A stretch of 64,000 nt of DNA from Amphiura filiformis. Lineage: Eukaryota > Echinodermata > Ophiuroidea > Amphilepidida > Amphiuridae. Location: assembly GCF_039555335.1 (NCBI RefSeq), contig NC_092628.1, positions 81,990,315-82,054,314 of the forward strand, in the 5' to 3' direction. The position numbers and the translations under genes are program-made. Every line of letters starts with the position of its first letter. Positions within the stretch are counted from its first letter, which is position 1. Positions 42,060 to 54,170 of the stretch are shown here, in pieces. The notes under the pieces were generated by a model that was not told the origin of the DNA, made no database searches, and saw only the letters and a list, made by a program, of their open reading frames with translations.

Positions 42060-43395
42060 CAGAGAGTAATTCCGATGTTTGTGGTTCTTTATAGCCCTGC
42101 GGGTGTAATTTACTTAGCTATCCGAATTTCGCGGTTTGTGGTTCTTTGTATAGACCTCCGGGGCAACCTAGTTGGATATTCCTATTAAGCGGCGGTTGTC
42201 GGCGATCTTTCGTGGTTTGTTGTTTTCAGTAAGCCCTGCCCTCTATCGGGAGCTAATTTATAGTTTAAGCTTGTTGGATATCAAAATTTCGCGGTTTGTG
42301 GTTCTTTGTAGCCCTGCGGGGCAATCTAGTTGCATATCCAACTTTCGCGGTTTGTGGTTCTTTATAGCCCTGCGGGCAATCTAGTTGGATATCAATATTG
42401 AGCGGCAGTTGTTGTTGATCTTTCGCGGTTTGTGGTCTTAATTTGTTGGATATCCATATTTCATGGCTTGTGGTTCTTTATAATCGATAGGCCTGCGGGC
42501 AATCTAGTTGGATATCCAAATTTCGCGGTTTGTGGTTCTTTGTAGCCCTGCGGGCAATCTAGTGTGATATCCCTATTAAGCGGCTGTTATCGGCGATCTT
42601 TTTGTGGTTTGTGGTTTTAATTTACCTCATCAAGCCCTGCCCTCTATCGGGAGCTAATTTATAGTTTAAGCTTGTTGGATATCCATATTTCGTGGTTTGT
42701 GGTTCTTTGAAGCCCTGTGGGGCAATAGTTGCATATCCAAATTTCGCGGTTGGATATCAATATTGAGCGGCAGTTGTTGGCGATCTTTCGCGGTTTGTGG
42801 TCTTAATTTGTTGGATATCCATATTTCGCGGTTTGTGGTTCTTTATAATAGATAGGCCTACGGGCAATCTGGTTGGATATCCAAATTTCGCGGTTTGTGG
42901 TTCTTTGTAGCCCTGCGGGGCAATCTAGTTGGATATCAATATTGAGCGGCAGTTGTTGGCGATCTTTCGCGGTTTGTGGTCTTAATTTGTTGTATATCCA
43001 TATTTCGCGGTTTGTGGTTCTTTATAATAGATAGGCCTACGGTCAATCTGGTTGGATATCCAAATTTCGCGGTTTGTGGTTCTTTGTAGCCCTGCGGGGC
43101 AATCTAGTTGGATATCCCTATTAAAAGGCGGTTGTCGGCGATCTTTCGCGGTTTGTGATTTGAATTTCCCTTATCAAGCCCTGCCCTCTATCGGGAGCTA
43201 ATTTATAATGTAAGCTTGTTGGATATATCCATATTTCGTGGTGTGTGATTCTTTGTAGCCCTGCGGGGCAATCTAGTTGGATATCCAAATATCGCGGTTT
43301 GTGGTTCTTTATAGCCCTGTGGGGAAATCTAGTTGGATATCAATATTTAGCGGCAGTTGTTGGCGATTTTTCGCGGTTTGTGATTTTAATTTGTG
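42060..43395. repeat. Minisatellite with higher-order structure
   Basis: The basic unit (about 57 bp) is CGCGGTTTGTGGTTCTTT - GTAGCCCTGCGGGGCAATCT - AGTTGGATATCCAAATTT. Interspersed variant units contain GCGGCAGTTGTTGGCGATCT and AGCCCTGCCCTCTATCGGG. The last recurs at about 42234, 42634 and 43177, giving higher-order periods of about 400 and 543 bp. Roughly twenty basic units, GC-richer than the surroundings. Confidence 0.85.
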
Positions 43396-43559
43396 ACAAT
43401 TTATACTATTTATTCCAAATATAATTTCAGTCTGAGCTGTGAACAGAGCCACTGATAAATTGTTTGTTTGATGAAAAAAAAAATATCACCATACCAATGG
43501 GTGTTCAAAATGGTGTTATTCTTGATTTATGACAATAAATTGGTTAATAAAACATTGAA

Positions 43560-43660
43560 AAAAAAAAGGTGGTGGGAAGTTTCGAACTTGAGCAAAAAGT
43601 CATAAATGGATTAGAAGTCCATGGCCTTAACCGCTTCACCACGGGGACGTGTCGATATAA
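43560..43660 (-). tRNA. tRNA-Ser-like sequence with U-run, probable pseudogene
   Basis: Minus strand: GTCCCCGTGGTGAAGCGG then TTAAGGCCATGGACTTC and TAATCCATT, closely like a tRNA-Ser body. It has a good A box, a 5-bp anticodon stem (ATGGA/TCCAT) and a loop reading CTTCTAA (anticodon TCT). A long variable arm, a degraded T arm around GTTCGAAAC, then CCACCACC and a nine-T run follow. The acceptor strands do not pair and the T stem is short, so it is probably inactive. Confidence 0.45.
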
Positions 43661-43669
43661 CGACGTGTA

Positions 43670-44679
43670 AAAGTGGAGTATTTATTAATATGAATGTATG
43701 CTGTGGTCCGGAAAGAATAAAAGAATTGTGAAAAACTTGATTTTTTGGCGAATGGGATCCAGAATTTGTATGGAGGGTATCCAGGAAAATGCTAGGGTAT
43801 ATTTGGAAGTGAATCTCAAAAGGTAGTGCGACAGTGACAGCCATGTATGGCTGTAGCAGTGTCGAAAGATTCTGGATATTCAGTATGATTAGCTATGATT
43901 TGCCACTAATTTTGGCTATAAAATACCGCGTGAAATGAAGCAAGAATGTTTGTTTATTATCAAACAATCGGATTGACTGTAAGATTGGTGTAACATTTTG
44001 AATTAATGAGTTATTAAAATATTACACTTTGGACAGTAAATAAGATTTAGCATGGTTTTAGATATATTTTGTACCCAGCGAAAAATATCATAGAACAATA
44101 GCGTTTTGTTTCGTGTAAATATAGTCCCGCGGTGCATCTGTTTATTCTTCTTTATCAGTCGTTTTTTTTAAAACTTGCTGGTCAAGCTACCGCGTGACTC
44201 TAATACCTCCATGATTAGACGCATCGACATCTCAGTACAAGTGCGTTATTTTGTACAATTTCACTCCCAACAAGTGAACCTTAAAATAATTGTTAATGTT
44301 TACAAAATGTAATCATGCAAGCTGAAAGTAAGGGTGACACTGTTCAGGCGTTTGTCTTAACTTGTATCGAAAAATCAAATTTTCAATAAATTTCACGTAT
44401 TTCTTGTATTTCGCATGTGTTTTAATTGGGTGTTTATTTAGTGATGTGCTCCCAAAAATAATAACTCCATAGTCTAAACAACAGGGCAAGACCAAAAAAT
44501 CACTGTAAAACAATTTTACGGTTGGCAGTACTCGATTGAAATTTTTTGATAGGGATTTCCCCTATTTTTTTCTTTTTCATGCACATTGGTCTAGGACAAT
44601 TGATCTACTGCTTTATGAAGCGGTTACTAATGATTATAGTATTATACCAATATTATGTGGTGTTTGATATGGGTCATAG
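43670..44679. other. No gene seen
   Basis: AT-rich; no exon or repeat boundary supported. Confidence 0.35.
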
Positions 44680-44687
44680 GTTGTTCC

Positions 44688-44947
44688 CAGGCGGCGGATG
44701 ACATGATCGAGCCGGCAACTCGTGAAATCGCCCGGCCGTATGGCATTTTCCATATACTCTCAGTTAGTTTTGTGGGGTTCATTATCGAACCCCAACGGTT
44801 TTAGCTTGTATTTATATTATTTATCAACATAGGCCTATTTGTTTGTGATATTTCAAGCGTTTTAAAATTTCAAAATAATCCCATTCAATTACACGGTTGA
44901 CGATGAAAATTTACTGAATTTAGGGAATGCACGTCATACACCACCTG
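44688..44947. mobile_element. hAT-like MITE, copy 1, with target duplication GTTGTTCC
   Basis: 260 bp, ends CAGGCGGCGGATGACATG and (inverse of) CAGGTGGTGTATGACGTG. GTTGTTCC lies at 44680-44687 and 44948-44955. An 8-bp duplication and CAGG ends fit the hAT superfamily. The second, inverted copy is 50384-50641. No transposase. Confidence 0.9.
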
Positions 44948-44955
44948 GTTGTTCC

Positions 44956-45379
44956 TATCTCATCCGAAAAGAAAATGTGAGTATAATTATAACAATGACG
45001 AAAATTGAATCTGACCTCGCACTATATATCAGGGAATAGTAATGGTCCGTAACGCGTAATCATGGTTTCTATTCTTTTTTTTTGTCATTGTGTTTTTATT
45101 AAAAAAAGCAAACCACAAACACATGATTGGAACAAATTAGAACAAGTATGGTTTCTATTCTGATACTATTGCAACTTTATATTGCAGTCATAACAATCCC
45201 ATATCCCAATTTCGTTTGGAATTAATGTTTTGGTCCTTGTCCCCTAGCCCTACTAGTTTTTTGCCTTTTGACTGTGGTGATCCAAAACCATGCTATTTCA
45301 TAAAACCTGACTATATCGAGAGAACTGCTATAAAACCTAGTGACCATGGTGACTGCTAATTCCCCACAAGGGTCTTTTA
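44956..45379. other. No gene seen
   Basis: AT-rich spacer. Confidence 0.3.
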
Positions 45380-45496
45380 AAGACACTATATCCGAGAACC
45401 GCTAAAACCCACTAACCGATCCACCCCCACCCCCCTTTTCTGCGAAATTAGCAGTCACTAGGTTTAGCGGTTCTCGGATATAGTGTCTTTAAAAGG
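45380..45496. repeat. Hairpin, 36-bp arms, 45-bp loop
   Basis: CTTTTAAAGACACTATATCC plus GAGAACCGCTAAAACC is mirrored by GGTTTAGCGGTTCTCGGATA plus TAGTGTCTTTAAAAG, near perfect. An outer CTAGTGAC.....GACTGCTAATT pair extends the symmetry (GCAGTCACTAG). Confidence 0.75.
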
Positions 45497-45509
45497 CCCT
45501 ATAGCAGGG

Positions 45510-46504
45510 CTACTGTCCCCTCCCTCCTCAATTTCTGGGATTTGACATTTTTTACGGCTTTGGTATACTTTAGGAAAACTTCATACATATAAATCTCACA
45601 TTTGAAAAAGGAAAGGGCCTCCTCCTTTCCTCGACCACTGTTGAAAAAGACCGAAAATTATGAACAATGCTAATTTTACATTGAAGTGGGAAAAAGAAAT
45701 CTTCACTCCCTCATTAATTCATGAAAATCATCTGGAAGAGAACTAAAACATAAATGTACTGTACATGTATAGTATGTAAAAAATAAACTTTGTCACTATG
45801 TCCTCTATAGATTCCTGTCCAGTGGATCAGATATTATGTACATACGTAAAAATTAAAGTTTGTGACTAGGCCTATCAGAGGCCTATGTCCTCTATCCGGT
45901 GGATCAGATCAGGGACTATATCTAGTCACTTGTTGATTGAAATACGTGTCGCACGCACACAAAATGGCTATTTGAACAAAACTACATGTGAAAATTGTGG
46001 AATATATATATATGGATATTGTTACTAAAGGTGAATGGTCCACGTCCGCTTTTTAGATATATTGTTTACATGCATTGGGTCCTGTCTGATGATTAGTTTT
46101 GAGTTACATATAGTGCAGTTATTCTGCACAGCAAACATGATTCGACCTTTGCAGTACTTAAACCTGGTTAACAGGAAATTAATCCAGCAAAATCAATCGA
46201 TAAAGTCTAGCCCATCGTCCACATTGAATGGTGGACTGTACTTATGCCCAAATATGGCACTTACTTGCCAATCAATAATCACCCACTTGAAATCCCCTGG
46301 CTCACTCCACTGACCAAAGTTATGGACAGATATGGGAGTTGTTTTTGTTGTTATTTGTCCCTTACATATCAGGGAGATACGAACATTTGCAGATGCCCCA
46401 TCTACTCAGTTTTAGCCTACATGTAAAATATACATTATTCTTGATTGACATCAAGTACAAAAAATATCCGTCAAATGGTTTAGCTTGGGAGGAGAGCGGT
46501 CCAC
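45510..46504. other. No gene seen
   Basis: AT-rich. The 92-codon frame at 46035-46313 has no acceptor or donor context and no domain. Confidence 0.3.
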
Positions 46505-46802
46505 AAGTGAGTGATAGTCACTAAAAGTTGCATTCGATTTACGCAGGGAATTTTGCAGGCCATGCGTGCCCTTCCTCACTAAATCACCAAAGTGCGAATA
46601 TTTCCAAACATCTAAATTAGCTAAAAATTTAGGACATGTTACAAAACTATATTTTGTAGAATTGCAGAGAGTACAAAACATTGGCCGGTTAATTTCCACA
46701 CAGTGACGTTAACTAGGCAATGCCCTATACCTATAACATACACTGTTTGTAGACGTCACGCGTCAATGGTTAGAGCACTGTGTATTGTGTAACTGCAGTA
46801 TG
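46505..46802 (-). mobile_element. CATACTGCAGTTACTG-family element, partial inverted copy
   Basis: Minus strand begins CATACTGCAGTTACACAATA and continues with GACGCGTGACGTCTAC, AACGTCACTGTGTGGAA and AACCGGCCAATG as in 4637-5375; the rest of the unit is absent. Confidence 0.6.
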
Positions 46803-47470
46803 ATTTACTCCATTACTCCGTAGTTTTAGTAGATGATTTAAACCCCTTTTGGGTAGAGAGTAGGGTGCTACTATTTTGCCCTTTTTTGCCATAATAGTAG
46901 TACGTTACGCATGAAAATTGTGATTGTAATAAAGCATAAAGAAATTGATTGTAAATGTATAAAGATCGCGCGAGTATTTGCTGCCGTAGTGCACGTTAGT
47001 TACCATTGGTTACTGGTTCAAGCCTAGGCTTATACACCTTTTCTGAATTTTGATATGCCATAGGCTTTGTGTTGTGATCATTTCGATCAGTGCTTCGTAA
47101 CACGGTCATATTGTAATGCACTATGACAGCAAATAGCGACCAAACATTTTGAGTTAATATAAGCCCTTTATAATAACCCACCTATTTTGGGGATGAAAAA
47201 AATTACAACCCCCTATTTTGGTATAAAATCTATAACCCAACCTAGATTGTGCAATCCTATCTTTATTGATTTGTCATATCAAGTTTAAACAGCGCTGGTT
47301 CACGGGTGCACTGAACAGCCACTTGCTTAAAAAATAATATTTTAACAGGCGAGTAACAAAACTTCTGCAAGGGGGGGGCTAAGGAGCTAAGGAATGATCA
47401 TGCAACTTGTAAATATAACATATTGAAGCTTAAATGGTCAAATATGGTTTAGATTGGAACAAATTACTAA
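46803..47470. other. No gene seen
   Basis: AT-rich, a short G-run near 47370. Confidence 0.3.
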
Positions 47471-47802
47471 TTAAAAGGGCATTTCGTGATCCACAGCCTC
47501 ATCCCCCAGTTTTCATAAAAAAGTTGAGATTTTTATATCACTGGAATACTCTGGCTACATAATGTTTATGTACAAAATATTTCTTGCAGATTAATTCGTT
47601 TAGGAAAGATATCGCGAAATTTGAATTCCGTTCTGGTTTACAACATATTGTCTATTGAGCAGTGTAATACACATAATCATGCATAACTCGCAAACGCAAA
47701 ATCGGTAGCAACTGAAATTTTGGGAATATGCTTTTTTCGTGGATATGTACTGAAAAATGTCATAAAAAGAGGATGCTATAGGATCACGAAATACTCCTTT
47801 AA
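47471..47802. mobile_element. TTTCGTGATCC-family foldback, full copy
   Basis: Begins TTAAAAGGGCATTTCGTGAT and ends ATCACGAAATACTCCTTTAA; arms fold through TTCTTGCAGATTAATTCGTT and the GTTCTGG centre. TTAA at both ends suggests a piggyBac-like target duplication. Copies at 30025-30303 and 62669-63014. Confidence 0.75.
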
Positions 47803-50375
47803 AAATCTAAATACTGTATGATAATAATTTCGTCAGTCAAAATCACATGCACACAGGCGTTTCTTTTTTCTTTTTCTCAATTTTTCTCATTTTAAAAAAA
47901 CAAAAATGACTATAAACCACTTGCCTAATAAATACAATTAGTAAGGACAACTTATAACTTATGAAAATAAGCGAGAACAACTTAAAAACGCTCTGTTGTT
48001 GATATTACTTGCCTTTTCAAGCAAAATAAAGACTTAGGCTACATATGACAAAATTTAATGTAAGTAAACAATTCAGTGGTAATATCACCCCATTTATGTG
48101 TACTGCATGCAAACCTAATATTCGTTGGCATAATCAGAAAAGTTGAGGAAAAAGGTGACAAATTTCAGTAAACCAAACAAATACTTTCTTTGAGTGATAG
48201 GAGTGGCTAAAAAAAGTAAGTTCAAACAGTACGTGGCTCATATTGTAATGCTTCACTTCACAATTCATTTGGATGTCGTTGAACAAACTACTATATATAA
48301 CATGAAAAAACGGTTGCATGATCAACGGGACTTACATATAATATAATACTACATATATGTTGGAATGGCGACCGAACTAAACCCGGTGAGTGTCATAATT
48401 ATGTAATATAAATGTATTATTGTTACAGTATTGATTATACCAAGTGACCTGTAAATTCTTGTCCGGCAATGTTCTTCAAAATTCCATTGGTCACAATTAA
48501 ACTGAAACTAATCATATATCATTTTATATCAAGTATTGAAATACTTTGAGTCGATCGTAAGCCTCGAGACATCAATATCTAAAATAATTAAAATCACATC
48601 AACCTTTTTCAATAGTTTAAATCCAGTCATATCCTGACTGACCCTACTACCACCACTTTCTTATGAAATAAACACTAACCCTTACCCTGGCCAATGTGCC
48701 ATAACCCTAAATACACGTATACAGCGAGCTGCGTGTCATTCATATAACCACCGGACTCAGAACCCGGCGGGACTCAAATTTTGAAGTGACGGGTACGTAC
48801 GTGCTTACCGGCTTTGGGAAGTAACTATCGCTTATACATGTTGTTTAAAAAGGGGTTCATTGGGAATAAGCAAGTAAAAAAAGGGGGTGATTTAGTATAA
48901 AATTTAAAAAAAGAAGTCATTGGGTATATAGAAAAGTTCCTTCATTTATTTTCTAGCACTTTGATGATAAACTAAAAAAAAGAAGGCGGGTAATCGAACC
49001 TAAAACTTCGGTAGGACTTTAAAAACGGCTATATTCGACTTTAAAAAGGGACCCATTGATCATGTTGATAGGCACATACGGTTAAATACCACTAATTATG
49101 TATTACACGGGTTTCAATGGGAAAATGGCTAATTTCGGGTGGAATTTTCTCATAATCAGAACTCGCACAGTTAAATGCCACTAATATTAGGTGAAACTAT
49201 ATAATTTAGATGCCAAATGATCCAAAACTCAACATAGGTTGACCTGAGACTTTTCTTGTTTTAACGCACTGAACCGTAAACACTTTAAAATGGCAGTGCG
49301 CCTTCGAAGCTGAAAGTTACAATATGGTAGGGCGAATATGTACTAAAAACCGAAGCCGTACGTACAAAAGTGTCATATAATGAGAGAAAATTTACCATTT
49401 TGAAGCATCAAACCCTAAAAAATACTTTTTTGGCTATATAACTTGATAAATTTCAGAGATTTTAATGCAGTCTTTTCAGTGGTCATATTAGTGGTATGTA
49501 ACCATACCCGTTGAGTGCTCCCCGAATCAAACCAATGACTGTTCATAATCTGTAGGAAGCTGCAGAATTTGTGTTGCTAAAATATCACAGCAAAAAAGGA
49601 AACTAACTGACCAACAGGGAAACTTTGAATGGATCTAAAAAGTAGTGTACACAACCAAGGAAAATAAATAACTGTTTAATATGTACAACAACATCCAAAG
49701 TTTAGGTTTAAAAAGACAAACCTAGATTTTGTTTTTTACCAATTGAAATTAAAGAGAGCCGGTGATTTTAACTACGATAAATTACAATACAAGGCAATTT
49801 AATTTAGCGCAACTTGCACAGGTATCTGAGCGCATTTACACGGCGCAATAAACTAAACTTTTACGACAGTAGATTTTTGGAATAAATGGAATTATTTTAT
49901 ATAATTTCTGTCCTAATACTCTATCATGCGTCTGTCAATTGTAGAATATCCAAATCATGACAAGGCTGCCAATATTGCCAATATCAAGGCTGCTCCCAAT
50001 TATACTTGTCTCTTATAAATTGATATTATTTTACGTGGAGTGTAATGCATTAATGCATTAAGGTAATGAAAGAGTACGATTAAGGTAAAGGTAAAACACA
50101 CATTATTTAATTTACCAGCACAATATGGTTTAACGTATGGCTAATGACTCGGTCATGTAAAATGTCTGTGATATCATGGGATAACTCTGATTTGGTAAGT
50201 GGTAATATTAGTTTGAATATTATTTTATTAGCTATCATTCCCGGGGCTATCATACACTTTTGTTCAAAAGTGGGTAAACATAATTAAGTTGTTATCTTTA
50301 TCATGATAGTAATGTAAATATTCTTATGAAATTTCCATGTCCATCCTACAATTTAGATCTCGTACGTATCGTACA
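47803..50375. other. 2.6 kb with no recognisable gene
   Basis: AT-rich, only short chance frames. A stretch near 48840-49080 has GGGGTTCATTGGG and GGGGGTGATTTAG words recalling the 28277-28782 element. Confidence 0.3.
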
Positions 50376-50383
50376 TTAAGTTC

Positions 50384-50641
50384 CAGGTGGTGTATGACGT
50401 GCAGTCCCTAAATTCAGTAAATTTTCATCGTCAACCGTGTAATTGAATGGGATTATTTTGAAATTTTAAAACGCTTGAAATATCACAAACAAATAGGCCT
50501 ATGTTGATAAATTATATAAATACAAGCTAAAACCGTTGGGGTTCGATAATGAACCCCACAAAACGAATCGAGTATATGGAAAATGCCATACGGCCGGGCG
50601 GTTTCACGAGTTGCTGGCTCGATCATGTCATCCGCCGCCTG
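50384..50641. mobile_element. hAT-like MITE, copy 2 (inverted), with target duplication TTAAGTTC
   Basis: 258 bp, CAGGTGGTGTATGACGTG to CATGTCATCCGCCGCCTG. TTAAGTTC lies at 50376-50383 and 50642-50649. It is the reverse complement of 44688-44947 with roughly 10 visible differences. Confidence 0.9.
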
Positions 50642-50649
50642 TTAAGTTC

Positions 50650-51189
50650 CCTCAACTAGGATGATTACACGTCATACTACTTGTGATAGGTTTAGGGTGA
50701 TGTTAAGATTGGATTGTGGTTGGTGTTGGCGTTAGGCTTTTGGTGTTACTGCTTTGGTTATGTTCATGCTGAATTGGGGTTAAGGTTTCAGGGTTTGCGT
50801 TAGCGTTGGTTTTTGGGTTACTATCTAAATGTAAACGAGTGAAAAGAAGGGAATTTCAATCTTTTACATTTACTACAATGATCGCTCCAATGGAAAGAAA
50901 TAAAATAATATAAAATGAGTGAAAAAAAGAGTTAATGATATAATATATTATCAATGTACGAAGAAAATTATACATACATGAAATATCAAGTGCGTCCGAT
51001 GACCTCATTATTATTTGGTCTCTTTGTTTTGGTCATCATGGTCATGGCCAGAATAATATAGAATTACGCTTTTTTGTCGCTAAAACAATCTCAATTTATT
51101 GATCAAATATGCTTGCACCCCGATCGACCTCAGTTATTTACAATTTGACACTATTTTACCGGCAAATCATGGTGAAATTGTGCGTTTAC
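50650..51189. other. No gene seen
   Basis: Contains GGTTAGG/GTTAGGGTT-like words (50690-50820) but no regular telomeric array. Confidence 0.3.
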
Positions 51190-51420
51190 CTATAGCAAAC
51201 GTTATATAGAAAACATTCAAATGTCTGGTTGTATGAAGGGTATATAAAGGGTATAAATGTTTTAATAACATTCAAAAACATTTTTGAAAACTTGTTGCGA
51301 AACATTCTAACATTCTGTTATTTAAGTGTGGACAAAATATTTTGAAAATGTTATTATGTTTTGATCAAAACCAAAACACGTTTATAATATTTTAAAAACA
51401 TAATTTTGTCTTTGCTAAAA
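51190..51420. repeat. CCCAGCAAACAC-family foldback, degraded fragment
   Basis: TCTGGTTGTATGAAGGGTAT, AACATTTTTGAAAACTTG and GTCTTTGCTAAAA resemble 6451-7143 in order, with heavy erosion. Confidence 0.5.
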
Positions 51421-52057
51421 GTCACCAGAATTTGTAAAGAAGAAAAACAAGAAATAGATTTTCCACACTTATTTTGACCATACTGATATAAAAATATAAT
51501 AAGAAATATGACTCATTGCAATTCACCTTTGTGCTGGCACATCCATTTAAAAAATATATTTTTAAAATTTTCATTTTCAAAAACCTTGTTTGTATAATGT
51601 GATTTTGTGGCATGGGTAGCAAACATGCTAAACGTGAGTGTTGGTTTTTTTATGACCTTTCGTATCTAAAAAATACACAAATAACAGCAATGAATAACTA
51701 TTTCCACTTGGGTAAACTCATATCCGAATGAATGAATAAAACGCAATAGTTTTCTCGCGCCTTGACCTTTGGAATCATTGCCAACAAGACATGTGTCTGG
51801 CGCAAAGAAAGTTTGTTTTTAATTAAACTGAGCGTAATATTATCTAAGACCACTGCATAGAAACTTAACTTAAAAATGAAAAGCACAGGTAAACTTCGCG
51901 CTCAATGTTTTGAAGAAAAGAGTACTCAAATGTTTTCTTATATTAAAAGCCATTAACAGAGATATTGCATAATTGTTTGACTGTTCATAGACACATAGAT
52001 CCCTTCCAAGGAGTAGGTCGGTTGGATTTTTATTTTTGATCTATTTATTTAATAATT
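51421..52057. other. No gene seen
   Basis: AT-rich spacer; minus frames at 51422-51886 show no domain. Confidence 0.3.
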
Positions 52058-52725
52058 TTAAGGGATCTAGAATGAGCGTTTATGGCGTTTCGACAGTATT
52101 TTTTGTGGGACATGAGAGCACCTCAGACGTATCGAATTGCATTCTGAATACAAAGCACGTCTTTCTGATATCATATAATTTTCATTTTTTAAAATTCACG
52201 ATATAATGCAAATTTTATGACAAATTATTAAAATTTGATATTTTTCAAATTTTTGATATATAACAGTCCTCGAAATAAATTTGATAAATCTAATGATATA
52301 TTCTTAAAGTGTATGTAGCTGGGATGAAAAGCCGACGATCAATTGAAAATGTTGACCTTTTATATTGAAGATATGGATTTTTTCCCCAAAAGACCTTTTT
52401 TTTGTGGTGTTTTGGGAAAAAATCCATATCTTCAATACGAAAGGTCAAAATTTTCAATTGATCGTCGGCTTTTCATCCCACCTACATACACTTTTAAGTA
52501 TAAATCATCAGATTTATAAAGTTTACTTCAAGTACTGTTAAATATCAAAAATATCAATTTTAATGATTTGCCATAAAATGTTTATTACATTGCGAATTTC
52601 AAAAAAATCAAAATTATTTGATATCAGAAGGACATTCTTCGTATTCATAATGCAATTCGATATGTCTGATGTGCTCTAATGTCCCACAATAAATACTGTC
52701 CAAACGTTCATACCCCTTCCCTTAA
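52058..52725. mobile_element. Foldback element, TTAA family, full-length copy
   Basis: 668 bp, the most complete copy: TTAAGGGATCTAGAATGAG at the left, CCCCTTCCCTTAA at the right, and arms of about 310 bp that meet in a central TTTTTCCCCAAAAGACC...GGTGTTTTGGGAAAAA hairpin. A transcript would fold end to end. Reference for interpreting the copies at 470, 28216 and 34201. Confidence 0.85.
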
Positions 52726-52774
52726 GTCGGTGTGAAATGTAACATTCTCTACTCACGTCAGTCGATGGCTATTG

Positions 52775-53500
52775 TTAAACAAGCGACACTCAGTCACTTA
52801 ATTAGGCCATTGAAACGATCGAATTCGGTGTTGAAATTACTAACTTTTTAGTTACACCTTTTCACTTCATAATTAATTTTCTCGGTCAAATGAAAAGCAA
52901 TAAAAAAAATTTCTTCGGTAAATGATGTTTGGTACTATATTTTTCTCAAACCCTGGTGTTAAAATTAGGTGTGAAATTTAGACTTCTAGTGGTAAGATTT
53001 TCACAGGCTTCAACTCGCTCAGGCCCGTAACCAGGATCTATTTTTTTTTGGAGGGGGGCTGATTTTGAAAAAGTGGACTTTTTTGGGACATTTTTGAACT
53101 GGGGCCGGATTTTGGAAAAGTGTACTTTTTTTCTCCAAAATTGGGACTTTTTTGACCAAAAAAGCACAAAAAAACCCCCAATATTTTCGCTCGATACGCT
53201 CGCAAATGGGACTTTTTGGGTCAAAAAAGGGGACCTTTTGGTCATTTTGGGATTGGGGGCGGACGCCCCAGTCCACACACCCCGGTTACGGGCCTGAACT
53301 CGTTCCGTGAGCCTTTTTGGGATTCAACATTTTTGCTTTTCAAAGTAACATAATTCGCCAACGAAAGATATTTCCCAACTTTCTAAAGCACATCATATTG
53401 GGCTATATTTCATAGTTTTGTCAGAATTTCGGTTTTGATTGCACTATTTTTCAATTCCGACTACCAAATTTGTCAAAATCAACTCGTGAATGTACCCAGG
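52775..53500. mobile_element. Long-inverted-repeat foldback family, single arm, interrupted
   Basis: GACACTCAGTCACTTAATTA, CGATCGAATTCGGTGTT, GTTACACCTTTTCA, CCTGGTGTTAAAATTAG and AAAGATATTTCCCAACTTTC match the arms at 55222-57005 and 58612-62230. A hAT-like MITE (53020-53296) is inserted in it. The opposite arm is not seen nearby. Confidence 0.75.
53020..53296. mobile_element. hAT-like MITE with target duplication AACTCGYT
   Basis: 277 bp, CAGGCCCGTAACCAGG to CCCCGGTTACGGGCCTG. AACTCGCT (53012-53019) and AACTCGTT (53297-53304) flank it. The uninterrupted homologous arm at 56705-56730 contains the site once. The interior has repeated GACTTTTTTGGG words that make long frames on both strands; these are not genes. 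Confidence 0.9.
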
Positions 53501-54170
53501 CAGAGAATGAATTAAGAACTTCCCATCATGCACTCTAAAAGTGTTATTACCAGAGTTTCAACTGCCACTTTACTTTTCAAATCCAATGGAATTACGTGCA
53601 AAAGATGTTGTTTTACTGAAATTGTGTGTATGTGTCATTATTACTTGGTCGATTTATAGAGGATAATTCACACCTTCTGTAGATAACATAATATGAAATC
53701 GACTCACAGTGTTTTTATTGTTGACATAACTGTCCAAAATTCAAACATGCACTTCTATGCAGTAGCAGAGCAGTGGTGTCAAGTTTCATCACACTGCTAG
53801 TCTGTTATACTAGGTTAACACAGTGGGGTGTTGGGTAGTACTTAAATCCACAGAGCTATCATATCCGTGGAGGCGCAACAGATTACGAAACGCATTGTTC
53901 CTTTGTGCCGATTTGATTTACCGACAACCTTTTCATCGAGAGGTACCTTTTGTTCAGGACAGTACTGTAGTGAAGTACTGTAGTGTAAACACAAATATCC
54001 ATAAAAAGGACTGAAGTAAACTGGTCGACATGGTCGAGTAAAATGTATTTTGTTGAACGCGTCCTTTAGGCTCAACCTTTGGTTACTTTTAAATTTTCGT
54101 AGCAACAATTGCCCAACAAAAATAATACATGTAATAAATGAACCAATCTCTTGACTCTTTTTTCTTGCAG
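53501..54170. other. Sequence upstream of the type II membrane protein exon
   Basis: Frames at 53823-54014 (plus) and 53842-54183 (minus) overlap without splice support. An upstream exon may exist, but I cannot point to one. Confidence 0.3.

Noticed and set aside
42060..43395. CRISPR-like array
   Set aside because: Direct repeats are contiguous with no unique spacers of constant length, and the context is eukaryotic.
50690..50830. Interstitial telomere-like repeat
   Set aside because: Only scattered GTTAGG-like words, no regular TTAGGG array.
52946..53297. Frames of 74-110 codons on both strands
   Set aside because: Inside the hAT-like MITE, driven by repeated GACTTTTTTGG words.
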